NCBI RefSeq assembly: GCF_014762705.1
Contig: NZ_JABURL010000047.1
Coordinates: 1 to 51,686, forward strand
Direction: 5' to 3'
Length of the DNA: 51,686 bases
From: Cyclobacterium sp.
Lineage (GTDB): Bacteria; Bacteroidota; Bacteroidia; Cytophagales; Cyclobacteriaceae
The first letter of the stretch is position 1, and each line of letters opens with the position of its first letter. Positions 42,657 to 51,686 of this stretch are shown here, one piece after another. The translations under genes and the position numbers were made by a program. The notes under the pieces are model-generated. The model saw only the letters and a list, made by a program, of their open reading frames with translations, ran no database searches and was not told the origin of the DNA.

Positions 42657-44213
42657 TTATTTGAGTTCCAGGGCTTCTGTTTCAACAAATTCTTCACCCC
42701 TGATCGCAATAAATTCTGCCAGCATGGATTTTAATTTCTCCGGATTTTCTTCTGCCAGATTTTGCTGCTGCCCCAGGTCCCGGCTCAGGTCATACAGTTG
42801 AAAGCCCGTATCATTTCCCAATTCAATATTCACATTTTGATTGACGGCAGGACCCTTATAAGGAGGAATGAGTACCCAATTTCCCTTCCGAAAAGCTGTC
42901 CGTGTAGTAGCTTCCAGTACCAGGGATTCCCTGCCCTTATCAGCCTTTCCCAGCAATGTAGCAGATAAATCCTGCCCGTCTGAACTTTTCTCCGCACTAC
43001 CTGTCAATGAAGCCAGGGAATTCAAAAGATCTATCTGACTAATCATGGAATCAGATTGACCAGGCTCAATGGTACCCTTCCAATAGCTGATGAAAGGTAC
43101 CCTTGTTCCTGCTTCGAAAAGACTGTATTTGCCTCCCCTCAGAGGTCCCCAGGGCGTATGCTCACCGAGTTTTTCTACCGCCTCATCATAATAGCCATCG
43201 TTAAGCACCGGTCCATTGTCACTGGAAAATATGACCAGGGTATTTTCCAGCAATCCCTCTTCCTCAAGGGTCTTCATAAATTCCCCTAAGCACCAATCGG
43301 CTTCCAGAATCACATCTCCCCTCGGTCCCATACCGGATTTTCCTTCAAAACGTGGATGGGGTGTACGGGGTACATGGGGCTGTTGCATGGCATAGTAAAG
43401 AAAAAATGGCTCATTCCTTTCTTCCCGCACAAAGGCTTTCGCTTTTTCCAGAAAATGGTCCGCCATATCCTCATCCACCCATTTGGCCTTTTCCCCTCCT
43501 TTCATAAATCCGATACGGGGAATCCCATTGACAATACTGTTGTTGTGCCCATGATGCCATTTCAAAGTCAGCAATTCCGGATTGTCTTTCCCTGTGGGTT
43601 CACCTTCAAAATTTTCCTGGTAACTAACTGCTATGGGATCATCTGGCTCGAGGCCCTGTACCAGACCATTTTCCAGATAGACCGTAGGCACCCGGTCCTG
43701 GGTGGCTGCCATGATATAGGAATAATCAAAACCTACTTCATTTGGTCCGGGACTTACCCGCTCATTCCAATCTACCTGTCCATCTCCCAATCCCATATGC
43801 CATTTACCAACCACTGCAGTGGCATAGCCCTGACGCTTCAGCATTTTAGGAATGGTCAGTTCATCCGGTCCTATCAATAATGGGGCAGTTCCCGCCAAGA
43901 TTTTGGCATCTTTGTTTCTCCAGGGATAAGTTCCGGTCATCAAGGCATACCGGCTTGGGGAGCAGGTAGCGGAAGAAGCATAACCATTGGTGAATTTCAT
44001 TCCCCCGTTCGCCAAAAAATCCATGTTGGGAGTCTCCAGTGTGCCCGCATCATAAGCACTTACATCTCCATAGCCTAAATCATCCATGTAGATAATGACG
44101 ATGTTGGGTTTTTGAATATCCGTAGTTTCTTTATTTTCTGCTGTCCCGCAGCCAAAAGAAGTAAATAGGAGGAAAGCAAGATACAGCGTGAATACAGGGT
44201 AAAAGCGAGCCAT
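42657..44213 (-). CDS. S1 sulfatase lipoprotein, CSPSR
   Basis: A 518-aa lipoprotein sulfatase (lipobox FTSFGC, Cys22). Metal-site D44-D45 lie in YMDDLGYGDVSAY, the formylglycine site is C84-S-P-S-R followed by YALMTGTYPWRN, then GKWHMGLGDGQVDW and SSDNGPVLNDGYYD. The length is normal and there is no add-on domain. It resembles the sulfatase at 27188 in its active-site surroundings. It heads the four-gene minus-strand group (sulfatase, DUF1593, putative glycosidase, HEAT sulfatase); the promoter should be in the region up to 44500. A terminator just upstream isolates it from the second SusCD pair. Confidence 0.93.
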   Translation of the reverse strand: MARFYPVFTLYLAFLLFTSFGCGTAENKETTDIQKPNIVIIYMDDLGYGDVSAYDAGTLETPNMDFLANGGMKFTNGYASSATCSPSRYALMTGTYPWRNKDAKILAGTAPLLIGPDELTIPKMLKRQGYATAVVGKWHMGLGDGQVDWNERVSPGPNEVGFDYSYIMAATQDRVPTVYLENGLVQGLEPDDPIAVSYQENFEGEPTGKDNPELLTLKWHHGHNNSIVNGIPRIGFMKGGEKAKWVDEDMADHFLEKAKAFVREERNEPFFLYYAMQQPHVPRTPHPRFEGKSGMGPRGDVILEADWCLGEFMKTLEEEGLLENTLVIFSSDNGPVLNDGYYDEAVEKLGEHTPWGPLRGGKYSLFEAGTRVPFISYWKGTIEPGQSDSMISQIDLLNSLASLTGSAEKSSDGQDLSATLLGKADKGRESLVLEATTRTAFRKGNWVLIPPYKGPAVNQNVNIELGNDTGFQLYDLSRDLGQQQNLAEENPEKLKSMLAEFIAIRGEEFVETEALELK

Positions 44214-44385
44214 AGATGGGTTATTGTTGAAATTCAGTAAAATGAAAAAACAAGATATAAAAATTTTATGTAATCCTTCCAGATCCTATTCTTCTTTTCA
44301 GCATAATACACATTTAAACCCGGATTATCAGGATTCGCGACAGCAAGTCCCAACAAAAAAAAAGCTTTGAATACACGAAAACCAG

Positions 44386-44508
44386 TTACTTAGGTGCTTG
44401 AGACTTAGATCCTATCGTAAATCCGAAAAGGGAAGAAGCAGTTTTAAAGTATTTTAGGACCGCAAAAGAAATTCCAATGCCTGTTACGGATTTAAGCCTA
44501 GTGCAGAC
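44386..44508 (-). other. Start-less 40-codon open stretch, possible dispersed repeat
   Basis: Minus-strand frame open for 40 codons to a stop at 44386, containing GIGISFAVLKYFKTASSLF. There is no start codon and the frame runs back into the T-tract of the SusCD terminator. The inverted repeat taaatccg / cggattta lies inside it. It may be a short genome-wide repeat unit rather than a gene; only a genome search can tell. Confidence 0.3.
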
Positions 44509-44513
44509 AAAAA

Positions 44514-44540
44514 AAGAGGGTACCCAATGGGCACCCTCTT
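44514..44540 (-). terminator. Intrinsic terminator of the second SusCD pair
   Basis: Read on the minus strand, aagagggtgccc / gggtaccctctt form a 12-position stem with one G-U wobble and a 3-base loop, followed by a run of seven T. It begins about 22 bases after the SusD stop at 44563, so the second SusCD pair is its own transcript and does not continue into the sulfatase at 42657. Confidence 0.8.
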
Positions 44541-44562
44541 GACTTGTTATAGCCTATGCTAA

Positions 44563-46143
44563 TTAATTGTCCCAAAACAATGTTCTGCTAAGGTTATCAT
44601 TAGGCTGTACCTGCTGGTAGTTTTGCGTGTTATAGGTTTGTTCCGAACCAGGGTAAATCCACCTGTTAGGAGGTAGGCTTTGCTGGTTGGACTGGTCTAC
44701 CCAGAACTCCAGATCCGGCATTTCGATTCTTCTCAACTCGGCCCAGTTTTCATTGGGTTGCACTACATTGAAATGAAGCCATTTCTGTTCGGCAATTAGC
44801 CTCATTTTCTCAGCAGCACCGGCTGCAGCATCCCAACTGATGTCCTCATCGGCCAAATAAGCTTCGATAGCAGATTCAGTAACAGGAATTGGCTCGGGAG
44901 AAATTAAGTTGTTACTCATGCTTCGAAGCATTTCATAATAATGGATAGACTCCTTAATAGCCATTTCGTAATGCTCCTTGGCCTGGGCATCCTGTCCCGC
45001 TTCCAGGTAATGCTCAGCGGCCATTAAATGAACCTGACTGGCGTTAATCAACATACCGGGAAAATACTGGTTGCGGCTCAGGGTGGTCCTGTTGTAAATG
45101 GCCATGGTGTTTGATCCGATCAGTTCCGTTTGTTCTGTGGAACTTAGCAGGGGATCCAGAGGAATAAATTCTCCTTCAGCTTCCTCTCCGGGCTCAAACA
45201 CATAGGTTAGCCTGGGGTCCCCGTTATTCATCATGTGCTCCAATAGGGCTTTTCCAGCTACATTCCCGTCCCAGTCTTCCAGACCGCTTTGAAAGCTATT
45301 AGCAGCTATAAGCGTACCCAATTCATGGATACGGAAGGTGATATTGTCATCATTAGAAGACACGATGGGATAATTGGCCGGATTGGACAAAATCGCATTG
45401 ATTTCAGTGGCGGCACGGTCAGAAAATGCCGGCACGTCACTCACCCTGGTAAGCATCCTGATGCGCAGTGAATTGATGTATTTCAACCACATGTCAATGT
45501 CACCGCGGTTGACCAAATCCTGAGATTCAAACCCTGTCAATATACCCGGATTGATATCCATTGTTCTCAACTCATCCGCAAAGCCAGCCAGATCATCCAG
45601 CATTTTGGTGTAAATGACCTCAGGCTCGTCATAGGTAGGATAAGATTCCGAATAGTCTCCACCATTGGTACTGAGCATCCCAGCATCTGAAAACGGAATG
45701 GCCCCGTGAAGATCCACGACTTTTTGGGTATGGTCGTACAAATACGTAGCTGCCGTAATCATAAAGACCCGGTAATCCTGCTTGTTCTGATCACTCAGGC
45801 CAGCATATACTTTTTCCAATTCCCTGTACTGGGCCAAAAACTGGTAATAATTGTTCCAGCGATCGTTGATAGCTGCGGATCCCGGGACATACTGGTTCTC
45901 CTCATTGACCCAGCCAATGGCCTGGGTATAGCGATTTAAGGTAATCCTCAATACCACGAAATAATTCCAGTAACTGGGAAGCACATATTCCCTGTTGGCT
46001 ATCATAAAGCCGGTAAATTGCTTTTCAACGGAGGTTTCCGAAACCTTGGAAGGATCGGTATAATTCTCCTCAAATTCGGAATACTGACAGCCTGCCAGAC
46101 TGGTAAGAATTACCAGGGTCAGTAATACTAATTTATTTTTCAT
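44563..46143 (-). CDS. SusD/RagB-family surface glycan-binding lipoprotein (SusD-like_2)
   Basis: A 526-aa outer-membrane lipoprotein with lipobox LTSLAGC. The N-terminal NYTDPSKVSETSVEKQF and the later WLKYINSLRIRMLTR, ASQVHLMAAEHYL and NENWAELRRIEMPDLEF blocks match the SusD-like_2 family. I use the ATG at 46143, which begins the leader MKNKLVLLTLVIL; the longer frame to 46170 would come within 3 bases of the SusC stop. It is 30 bases downstream of its susC partner. It shares only family-level features with the SusD at 6418, so the two pairs likely bind different glycans. Confidence 0.93.
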   Translation of the reverse strand: MKNKLVLLTLVILTSLAGCQYSEFEENYTDPSKVSETSVEKQFTGFMIANREYVLPSYWNYFVVLRITLNRYTQAIGWVNEENQYVPGSAAINDRWNNYYQFLAQYRELEKVYAGLSDQNKQDYRVFMITAATYLYDHTQKVVDLHGAIPFSDAGMLSTNGGDYSESYPTYDEPEVIYTKMLDDLAGFADELRTMDINPGILTGFESQDLVNRGDIDMWLKYINSLRIRMLTRVSDVPAFSDRAATEINAILSNPANYPIVSSNDDNITFRIHELGTLIAANSFQSGLEDWDGNVAGKALLEHMMNNGDPRLTYVFEPGEEAEGEFIPLDPLLSSTEQTELIGSNTMAIYNRTTLSRNQYFPGMLINASQVHLMAAEHYLEAGQDAQAKEHYEMAIKESIHYYEMLRSMSNNLISPEPIPVTESAIEAYLADEDISWDAAAGAAEKMRLIAEQKWLHFNVVQPNENWAELRRIEMPDLEFWVDQSNQQSLPPNRWIYPGSEQTYNTQNYQQVQPNDNLSRTLFWDN

Positions 46144-46173
46144 GATGTTTGATTTTAATTTTTGAAACACCGC

Positions 46174-49100
46174 TTAGAAACTTGCCCTAAGCATTAAACC
46201 TACGGTTCGGGTAGCCGGATTGGTACCTGCATTGGTAAGGGTCTGCGCCCATCGGGAACCACCTGTCATTACTTCCGGATCCAGGTCCTTGATATTTCTG
46301 TAGAAAAAGAACAGGTTCCTTCCAAAAGCAGAAACATTGATACTGTTTGCTCCCAATCTTCTTGCGAAGGTTGGTGGTATCTGGTAACCCAGGGACAATT
46401 CCCGTAACTTCAGGTAGGTATTTTCCTTTATGTACAACTCGTATCTGGCCTGGCTGTATTGTGGGCCGCCCCAGTTATAAGTTCGCTGGTAGTACAAAGC
46501 CTGTGAAATCACATTCGTATTGGGATTTCCATCAGAAGTTACTCCATCCATCAGCATACCGTCGTTATACACCGGTTCGCCATTAGGTCCTTGTGCACTA
46601 CTGGTTTGTACTCCCTGTCCGTCAGCATTAACGTAGTAGGACAATCCCCCACTTTCAGCGTCCATGTAGTTCAAACTTTCTTCAGTCAATCCCCTACTGA
46701 TCATCCAGTTGACACCTGTAGGCATCACACTACCACCTATCTGGAAATCCGCCAATACTTGAAGCGAGAAATTCTTGTAGTTCAGGTTATTGAAAATACC
46801 CCCTACTGCATCCGGCATGGCATTACCTGCCAGGATCCACTCATTGGGGTTGATTTTGTACAAGCCGTTGGGCTGGACAATTTTCTCTCCATTGGCGTTG
46901 GTCTCTACCGGCCGGGCAAAGAAATCACCCATAGGGCGGCCTACTACCGAGCGAAGTTGTGCAGCATTGCCATCGTAATCGGCATGAAGCAATTCTGTAG
47001 CATTATTGGCCAACTTCTCTACCACGTTCATGTTACGGGCAAAATTAACTCCTAACAACCAATTAAAATCATTTCCCTGATAAACAGTACCGCTCAAAGC
47101 GATTTCAATCCCTTTATTTCTAAGGGTACCGATATTGGCCAGAACGGAAGTGGCGCCCGAGGTAGCCGGCAATGTAAGCGGTAGAATCTGGTCCCGGATC
47201 TGGGCATTGTAGTAAGAAAATTCAAGCGAAAACCTGCCGTTAAAGAACTGACTGTCTGTTCCAAATTCAAATTCGTGCTTCTGCTCTGGCCGGATACCAT
47301 CATTTCCGAAACTGCTGGAAATATTGGTGAACAGCACAGGTGCTCCACCAGGCTGCTGAACGCCAAGGGTATTCTGGTTGTAAGCAATATTGGCCCGGTA
47401 CACATCCGGATAATTACCCACTATACCCCAGGACCCTCGAATCTTGGAAGAACTGATCCAGGAAGGCAAATTAACAGCATCTGATAAAATAAAACTGGTA
47501 TTGGCTGAAGGATAGATAAAGGTATTATTGTCTGGATTCATGGTAGAGGTACGGTCCCTGCGTATGGTTCCTTCTACATACAAGAAGCCTTTGTAATTCA
47601 GGTTCAGGGTACCAAGAGCAGCATCGATGATCCTTGAGCTCCTGCTGGAACCGTTATTAGGCAGGTTGACCGAAGCGACTACGTCAAATAAATTCTCTGT
47701 ACTTAAACCTCCGTTTGTTCCCCTGGATATAGAGGAGTTGCTTTCCTTGTCAGCTGTATAGCCTGCAGTAGCACTCAAGGTTACATCTTCAGTAAGTTTT
47801 TTGTCGTAGTACAAAAACACATCACCATACAAGATACTGAAGATCTCATTGGACATGCTAAAGCCTCCCGAAGGACCAAAAGCCAAAGGTCGGGTAGTAG
47901 AACTCTCAGTTTCATTTTCCCTATACGTGAAATCAGTAGAAATCCTGGTTCTCAGGCTCAATTCATCCGTAAAAGCAAAAGTATTAGTAATGCTACCAAT
48001 CACCCGGTTACTTAGTTCGGAAGCCCTTTGTTCGTTTACACTCCATACATAACCGCCAATGGCATCCTGAAAGCCATTTCGGGTAATGTTTTCTTCAGGT
48101 GTCAGGCTTTGTCCATTACCGGTGACATAACGGTATCCCCTGCTGGTTTTGTATTTGTCCAGGTACCAGGCACCATTATCAAAACGGGTCATCATACCTC
48201 CGAAATTATTGATCATTCGATCCACTGAATAAGGTCGGTTAGCCGTGTACTGGTTGATGTAATTGATAAACACATCGGTTTTTATCTTTTCTGAAATCCG
48301 GAAAGTGGCATTCAGATTCGCAATGTTTTTACTGTTTTTGGAATTCAAACTCAGGGCCTCATTGTCTTGCCTTGTAAGAGAAACACGAAAATCAGCCACA
48401 TCGGTGGAGTTTGAAATGGCCACGTTTACCTGTGAACTGATAGGGTCATTGAATAAGGCAGAATAATTGTCTTCCTGGGCCACATATGGTCTTACCTGAT
48501 CATCCCAGGCCATGACAGGCCTGCCGTCAAATGGGGCTCCGAAATTAAGATTGGTAGCCGGCAGTCCGGTGGAACCGTCCGGATAGGTAATAAAACCCTC
48601 TTCATTCTGACCGAAGTCAAAAACATGACTAGGAGCGCCAGGTCCTCTTACATTTTGATAGCGAGGTAGGTATGCAATCCTATCCATGGCATAATTGGCA
48701 TTGAAATCTACCTTGAATCCCTTGGTAGTTCCTTTTTTAGTCGTAATCAAAACGACTCCATTTACCGCCTCGGAACCATACAAAGCTGCAGCTGAGGCTC
48801 CTTTCAATATGGAAATATCGGCAATGTCTTCCGGGTTAATGTCCAACAGACCATTGCCCCTCAGGCGCTGGTCTCCCCAGAAATTGTTATTGTTTACCTC
48901 TTCGTTCCGGATAGGAATACCATCCAAAATGATCAGGGGTTGGTTTCTTCCGGTGATGGAATTGATACCGCGTATGGTAATGTTTACTGCTGAAGTTGCT
49001 CCTCCGGCTCCGGCCTGAATGCGCACGCCCGGTGCTTTTCCATAAAGTGCCGTAGCCAAATTCGGCGTGCCCACTTTGATCAATTCGTCTGATTTAATGT

Positions 49101-49560
49101 TAGAGGTGGCATAACCCAGGGCTCTTCGATCTCTTTCCTGACCGAAAGCAGTCACCACCACTTCGTCCAGACCTGCCACATCTTCGCGCATGGTGACATT
49201 TATGCTACTTTTATTTCCAACCGGAATGCTCTGGGTCTCAAATCCAATAAAGGAGAAAACAAGGATCGCATTTTCTGGAGCGTCCAAGGTGAACTCGCCA
49301 TTGATATCGGTTACAGTTCCTATTGATTCCCCCTGAACCGTGATGGTTACCCCTGGTATGGGCTCACCGTTTTCATCGGTGACAGTTCCCGTCACCTGAG
49401 CCTCCAGGGCATTTGATTCGGCTGCAAAATCAGCGCCCGGACTATTATTTGCCAGGGCATGGCTTGCTAACAAACATGTTAGCACAATACCATGGAATAA
49501 AAAGAATAGCGTCCTTTTTATTCCTGGATTTTTTACTAGTAGATTTTTTTCATTCTTCAT
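46174..49560 (-). CDS. SusC/RagA-family TonB-linked outer membrane importer
   Basis: A 1128-aa TonB-dependent oligosaccharide importer. A leader (about 12-35) is followed by a carboxypeptidase-D-like domain (GTVTDENGEPIPGVTITVQG), the hallmark VVVTAFGQERDRRALGYA, a plug with LIILDGIPIRNEEV and ISILKGASAAALYGSEA, and a barrel ending TRTVGLMLRASF. The ATG at 49560 is chosen because the leader follows it; the frame is open to 49608. It heads a two-gene operon with SusD. No anti-sigma/sigma genes are beside it. A divergent sulfatase gene starts 549 bases away on the other strand, and the shared region may coregulate both. Confidence 0.95.
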   Translation of the reverse strand: MKNEKNLLVKNPGIKRTLFFLFHGIVLTCLLASHALANNSPGADFAAESNALEAQVTGTVTDENGEPIPGVTITVQGESIGTVTDINGEFTLDAPENAILVFSFIGFETQSIPVGNKSSINVTMREDVAGLDEVVVTAFGQERDRRALGYATSNIKSDELIKVGTPNLATALYGKAPGVRIQAGAGGATSAVNITIRGINSITGRNQPLIILDGIPIRNEEVNNNNFWGDQRLRGNGLLDINPEDIADISILKGASAAALYGSEAVNGVVLITTKKGTTKGFKVDFNANYAMDRIAYLPRYQNVRGPGAPSHVFDFGQNEEGFITYPDGSTGLPATNLNFGAPFDGRPVMAWDDQVRPYVAQEDNYSALFNDPISSQVNVAISNSTDVADFRVSLTRQDNEALSLNSKNSKNIANLNATFRISEKIKTDVFINYINQYTANRPYSVDRMINNFGGMMTRFDNGAWYLDKYKTSRGYRYVTGNGQSLTPEENITRNGFQDAIGGYVWSVNEQRASELSNRVIGSITNTFAFTDELSLRTRISTDFTYRENETESSTTRPLAFGPSGGFSMSNEIFSILYGDVFLYYDKKLTEDVTLSATAGYTADKESNSSISRGTNGGLSTENLFDVVASVNLPNNGSSRSSRIIDAALGTLNLNYKGFLYVEGTIRRDRTSTMNPDNNTFIYPSANTSFILSDAVNLPSWISSSKIRGSWGIVGNYPDVYRANIAYNQNTLGVQQPGGAPVLFTNISSSFGNDGIRPEQKHEFEFGTDSQFFNGRFSLEFSYYNAQIRDQILPLTLPATSGATSVLANIGTLRNKGIEIALSGTVYQGNDFNWLLGVNFARNMNVVEKLANNATELLHADYDGNAAQLRSVVGRPMGDFFARPVETNANGEKIVQPNGLYKINPNEWILAGNAMPDAVGGIFNNLNYKNFSLQVLADFQIGGSVMPTGVNWMISRGLTEESLNYMDAESGGLSYYVNADGQGVQTSSAQGPNGEPVYNDGMLMDGVTSDGNPNTNVISQALYYQRTYNWGGPQYSQARYELYIKENTYLKLRELSLGYQIPPTFARRLGANSINVSAFGRNLFFFYRNIKDLDPEVMTGGSRWAQTLTNAGTNPATRTVGLMLRASF

Positions 49561-50109
49561 TTTGTTGATTGAGTCAGGTTTAGCAAGGGATTTACCCTTA
49601 GTAAACATTTAGAATAAAACTTGAATAATTTTTTGATTAATTCAGCTTTTATAGCTGTTTCTAACTTGAATTTTTACATAGGCAGGATTTGTTATTTTAA
49701 TTTGTATGCATTAGATAAGCATTAAATAACTGCTAATTTTATAATTTTTTTTATTAAAAACCAGAAGTTAACAAAAAATTTTATTTTATTAAGGTAATAA
49801 TTTAAATTTCAAAATGAAAGTTTGTAAACGGTTAATAATCGAAAGTTTTAATCAATTATACAGTCCATGCAATATACGGCTATGGATAGGCTCACTATTA
49901 AAAGATTAATATATGATTAACTTTCAATTTTAGGCATTTTCAGGGTATCTACTTTTAAAAAATCGAATGATTGATTCCTATTAATCACCCACACAGGGAA
50001 TTTTGAAAAATCATTGCTTTAATGCTGGTTTAACAATTAAAATAAACTACCCATTTATAATGGTCCGATTGAAAGGCATTAAAGTATTAAAGTTAACTTA
50101 ACAAATAGG
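49561..50109. other. AT-rich divergent promoter region
   Basis: About 550 bases between the divergent susC and sulfatase starts, strongly AT-rich throughout and without any credible gene. It must contain both promoters. I did not find exact TAnnTTTG boxes on either strand at useful distances; near-matches are common in such AT-rich sequence and are not reported. Confidence 0.5.
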
Positions 50110-51519
50110 ATGATGCACAGTTTAATGATCTCGCTTTTTATCCTGTGGAACCTGGTTTTCATTCTTTTTGAGACAAATACCATTGATTCCATACCACCCA
50201 ATATTATCGTCATCCTGGCAGATGATCTGGGTTACGGGGACTTGGGAGGTTTTTATGGAGGGAAGGCCAATACCCCGCACCTGAATCGGTTGGCGAACGA
50301 GGGCATGCTTTTTACTGACTTTCACAGTAACGGGGCCATGTGTTCTCCTACCCGGACGGCATTGTTGACCGGAAGGTACCAACAAAGGCTCGGTATTGAA
50401 GACCCATTGCCAGGAGATTGGCAGAAAAAGGGATTAGGAGCGATCAGGGGCATTGCCAGAGAAAGTTATACCAGAACCCCCAGCATGGCCGATTACCTGA
50501 AAAAGGCCGGTTATGCCACTGCTTTTTTTGGTAAGTGGCACCTGGGCAATCATCCGGATGCCAATCCCAGGAATTTTGGATTTGATGCGTTTCGGGGTCT
50601 GACCTCAGGTGATGGCGACTATTTTTCAAAACTAGATCGCCATGGCTTTCCGGATTGGTGGCACAATGAAAGGCTTTCCTTTCAGGAAGGCTATACCACG
50701 GATGTGATTACCGACAATGGCATTCAATTTATAGCAGAAAACAAAGAACAACCTTTTTTCCTTTACCTGGCGCACCTGGGCGTCCATTTTCCCTGGCAAT
50801 CCCCTGGGGACGGGCATTTGGAAATCCGGGAAGAAGGCACCGACTATACCTCCAGCCTACCCGGCCCTGCCAGCAAGCTGGGGCCACATGCACCAGAAGA
50901 GGTACCTGGCACGCTCATAGCAATGATCGAATCTCTTGACCGGAACGTAGGGAAATTGATCGCTTATCTCAAAGCAGAAGGCCTGGATAAAAACACCCTG
51001 TTGTTTTTTACTTCGGATAACGGGCAATACCTGAATTACCAGGGCGACACCTGGCCAAATGTAGGTTCCAATGGCATGCTGAGAGGAGAAAAGTCCGATC
51101 TCTTTGAGGGAGGACACCGGGTACCGGCCATTGCCTGGTGGCCCGGGAAGATAGAAGCTGGAAGCAGGTCTTCCGAAACGCTTACCTCCTTTGACCTTTT
51201 ACCTACCTTTCTGGCGTTGACCGGGCAGTCCTTGCCTGATCCTCTGGGAGAGGATCGACTGGATGGGCAAAGCTTGCTGCCGGTCCTAACCGCCAAAGGA
51301 AAAATGCCCGACAGGACCCTTTTTTGGAGAACCCCGGAAGCCATTGCGGTCCGAAAAGGTCCATGGAAATTGCTGGAGGACCGGGTAAAAGGTTCTATTG
51401 CGCTTTTTAACCTTGAACAAGACCTGTCCGAAAGCCGGGACCGGAAAGCCGATTTTCCTGAAATCGTACAAGAGCTAAAATTCTTCCGGGATCGCTGGGA
51501 GCAGGAAATGGATAAATGA
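50110..51519 (+). CDS. S1 sulfatase, CSPTR
   Basis: A 469-aa exported sulfatase, the only one on the plus strand. The leader is MMHSLMISLFILWNLVFILF. Metal-site D38-D39 lie in [12 protein letters not shown], and the formylglycine site is C78-S-P-T-R followed by TALLTGRYQQRLGIE. GKWHLGNHP and TSDNGQYLNYQG complete the site. The CSPTRxALLTGRYxxRxGIE form is that of the arylsulfatase A/GalNAc-6-sulfatase-like members of S1. The length is on the short side but complete. It is divergent from the second SusCD pair. Starts at 50110 or 50113 (adjacent ATGs). Confidence 0.93.
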   Translation: MMHSLMISLFILWNLVFILFETNTIDSIPPNIIVILADDLGYGDLGGFYGGKANTPHLNRLANEGMLFTDFHSNGAMCSPTRTALLTGRYQQRLGIEDPLPGDWQKKGLGAIRGIARESYTRTPSMADYLKKAGYATAFFGKWHLGNHPDANPRNFGFDAFRGLTSGDGDYFSKLDRHGFPDWWHNERLSFQEGYTTDVITDNGIQFIAENKEQPFFLYLAHLGVHFPWQSPGDGHLEIREEGTDYTSSLPGPASKLGPHAPEEVPGTLIAMIESLDRNVGKLIAYLKAEGLDKNTLLFFTSDNGQYLNYQGDTWPNVGSNGMLRGEKSDLFEGGHRVPAIAWWPGKIEAGSRSSETLTSFDLLPTFLALTGQSLPDPLGEDRLDGQSLLPVLTAKGKMPDRTLFWRTPEAIAVRKGPWKLLEDRVKGSIALFNLEQDLSESRDRKADFPEIVQELKFFRDRWEQEMDK

Positions 51520-51575
51520 CAGGTAAATGATTTTTCCGGAGGAGATCGCTAATCTTCAAGGTATCAAAGGTTGCT

Positions 51576-51606
51576 GACCTTTGGGGTTTTCCCAACCCCG
51601 AAGGTC
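51576..51606. repeat. 13-bp hairpin downstream of the last sulfatase
   Basis: gacctttggggtt (51576-51588) and aaccccgaaggtc (51594-51606) pair over 13 positions with one G-T wobble and a 5-base loop. No T-run follows on the plus strand, so it is not a standard terminator. It could be a dispersed palindromic repeat unit or a structured 3' end. It lies 57 bases after the sulfatase stop. Confidence 0.5.
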
Positions 51607-51686
51607 TCTACAGGAACGTATACGATTGAAACCTTCTATGTTGCTTTCCTAATTTGTGGGGATATTTTATCTTTAAAACATGAATC

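Larger units (their letters stand above)
44214..44562. other. Intergenic region between the sulfatase group and susD
   Basis: About 350 bases. It holds the terminator of the SusCD pair (44514-44540), a 40-codon start-less open stretch on the minus strand (44386-44508) flanked by an 8-bp inverted repeat (44418-44425 taaatccg / 44487-44494 cggattta), and about 170 AT-rich bases that should include the promoter of the sulfatase group. Confidence 0.5.

Noticed and set aside
43356-43880. 174-codon open frame on the plus strand
   Set aside because: Fully antisense to the CSPSR sulfatase at 42657-44213 and without any recognisable domain.
49561-50109. Apparent promoter boxes in the divergent region
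   Set aside because: Only near-matches to TAnnTTTG were found; in sequence this AT-rich they are expected by chance.
1-51686. tRNA, rRNA, CRISPR arrays, insertion sequences or prophage genes
   Set aside because: None was recognised by reading; no transposase- or integrase-like protein and no regular spaced repeat occurs in the window.

Overview
The window looks like a chromosome segment of a marine-type Bacteroidota, probably close to Cyclobacteriaceae. I infer this from two SusC/SusD outer-membrane pairs of the SusD-like_2 type, many lipoprotein signals, weak Shine-Dalgarno sequences, moderate G+C and a very high density of S1 sulfatases. No rRNA, tRNA, CRISPR array, transposase or phage gene was seen. 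The species cannot be fixed from the sequence alone.

Layout. (1) 1-11135, minus strand: one apparent operon reading SusC > SusD > unrecognised 586-aa secreted protein > sulfatase > cytochrome c/sugar-dehydrogenase-like lipoprotein, closed by a terminator at 27-54. (2) 11875-21024, plus strand: a non-polysaccharide block with a CrtO-like membrane protein, a DoxX-like protein, a small Cys protein, a Crp/Fnr regulator, a 4Fe-4S mini-protein, a DUF5996 protein, a small membrane protein, and the inorganic-carbon pump pair dabA-dabB. A perfect 27-bp hairpin separates it from the next convergent operon. (3) 21183-36246, minus strand: GH106 alpha-L-rhamnosidase-like enzyme > five consecutive S1 sulfatases > DUF1080/PA14 protein > azurin-domain sugar-dehydrogenase-like protein. 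(4) 36447-37544, minus strand: an orphan soluble PAS histidine kinase. (5) 37858-44213, minus strand: sulfatase > DUF1593 nucleoside-hydrolase-like protein > putative TIM-barrel glycosidase > sulfatase with HEAT-like tail. (6) 44563-49560, minus strand: a second SusC-SusD pair with its own terminator. (7) 50110-51519, plus strand: a divergent sulfatase.

How it may work together. Nine S1 sulfatases, a GH106 enzyme and two SusCD importers point to use of a sulfated, probably rhamnose-containing, polysaccharide or glycoside (ulvan, rhamnan sulfate or similar). No polysaccharide lyase is present here, so the endo-acting enzyme should lie elsewhere. The most unusual theme is a redox arm. Each of two sulfatase operons ends with a propeller-type sugar-dehydrogenase-like protein carrying its own electron carrier: an N-terminal c-type cytochrome in one, a C-terminal azurin-type copper domain in the other. 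The azurin gene is next to a DUF1080 (3-keto-glycoside hydrolase-type) protein. This suggests periplasmic oxidation of desulfated sugars feeding electrons to respiration; that link is inference.
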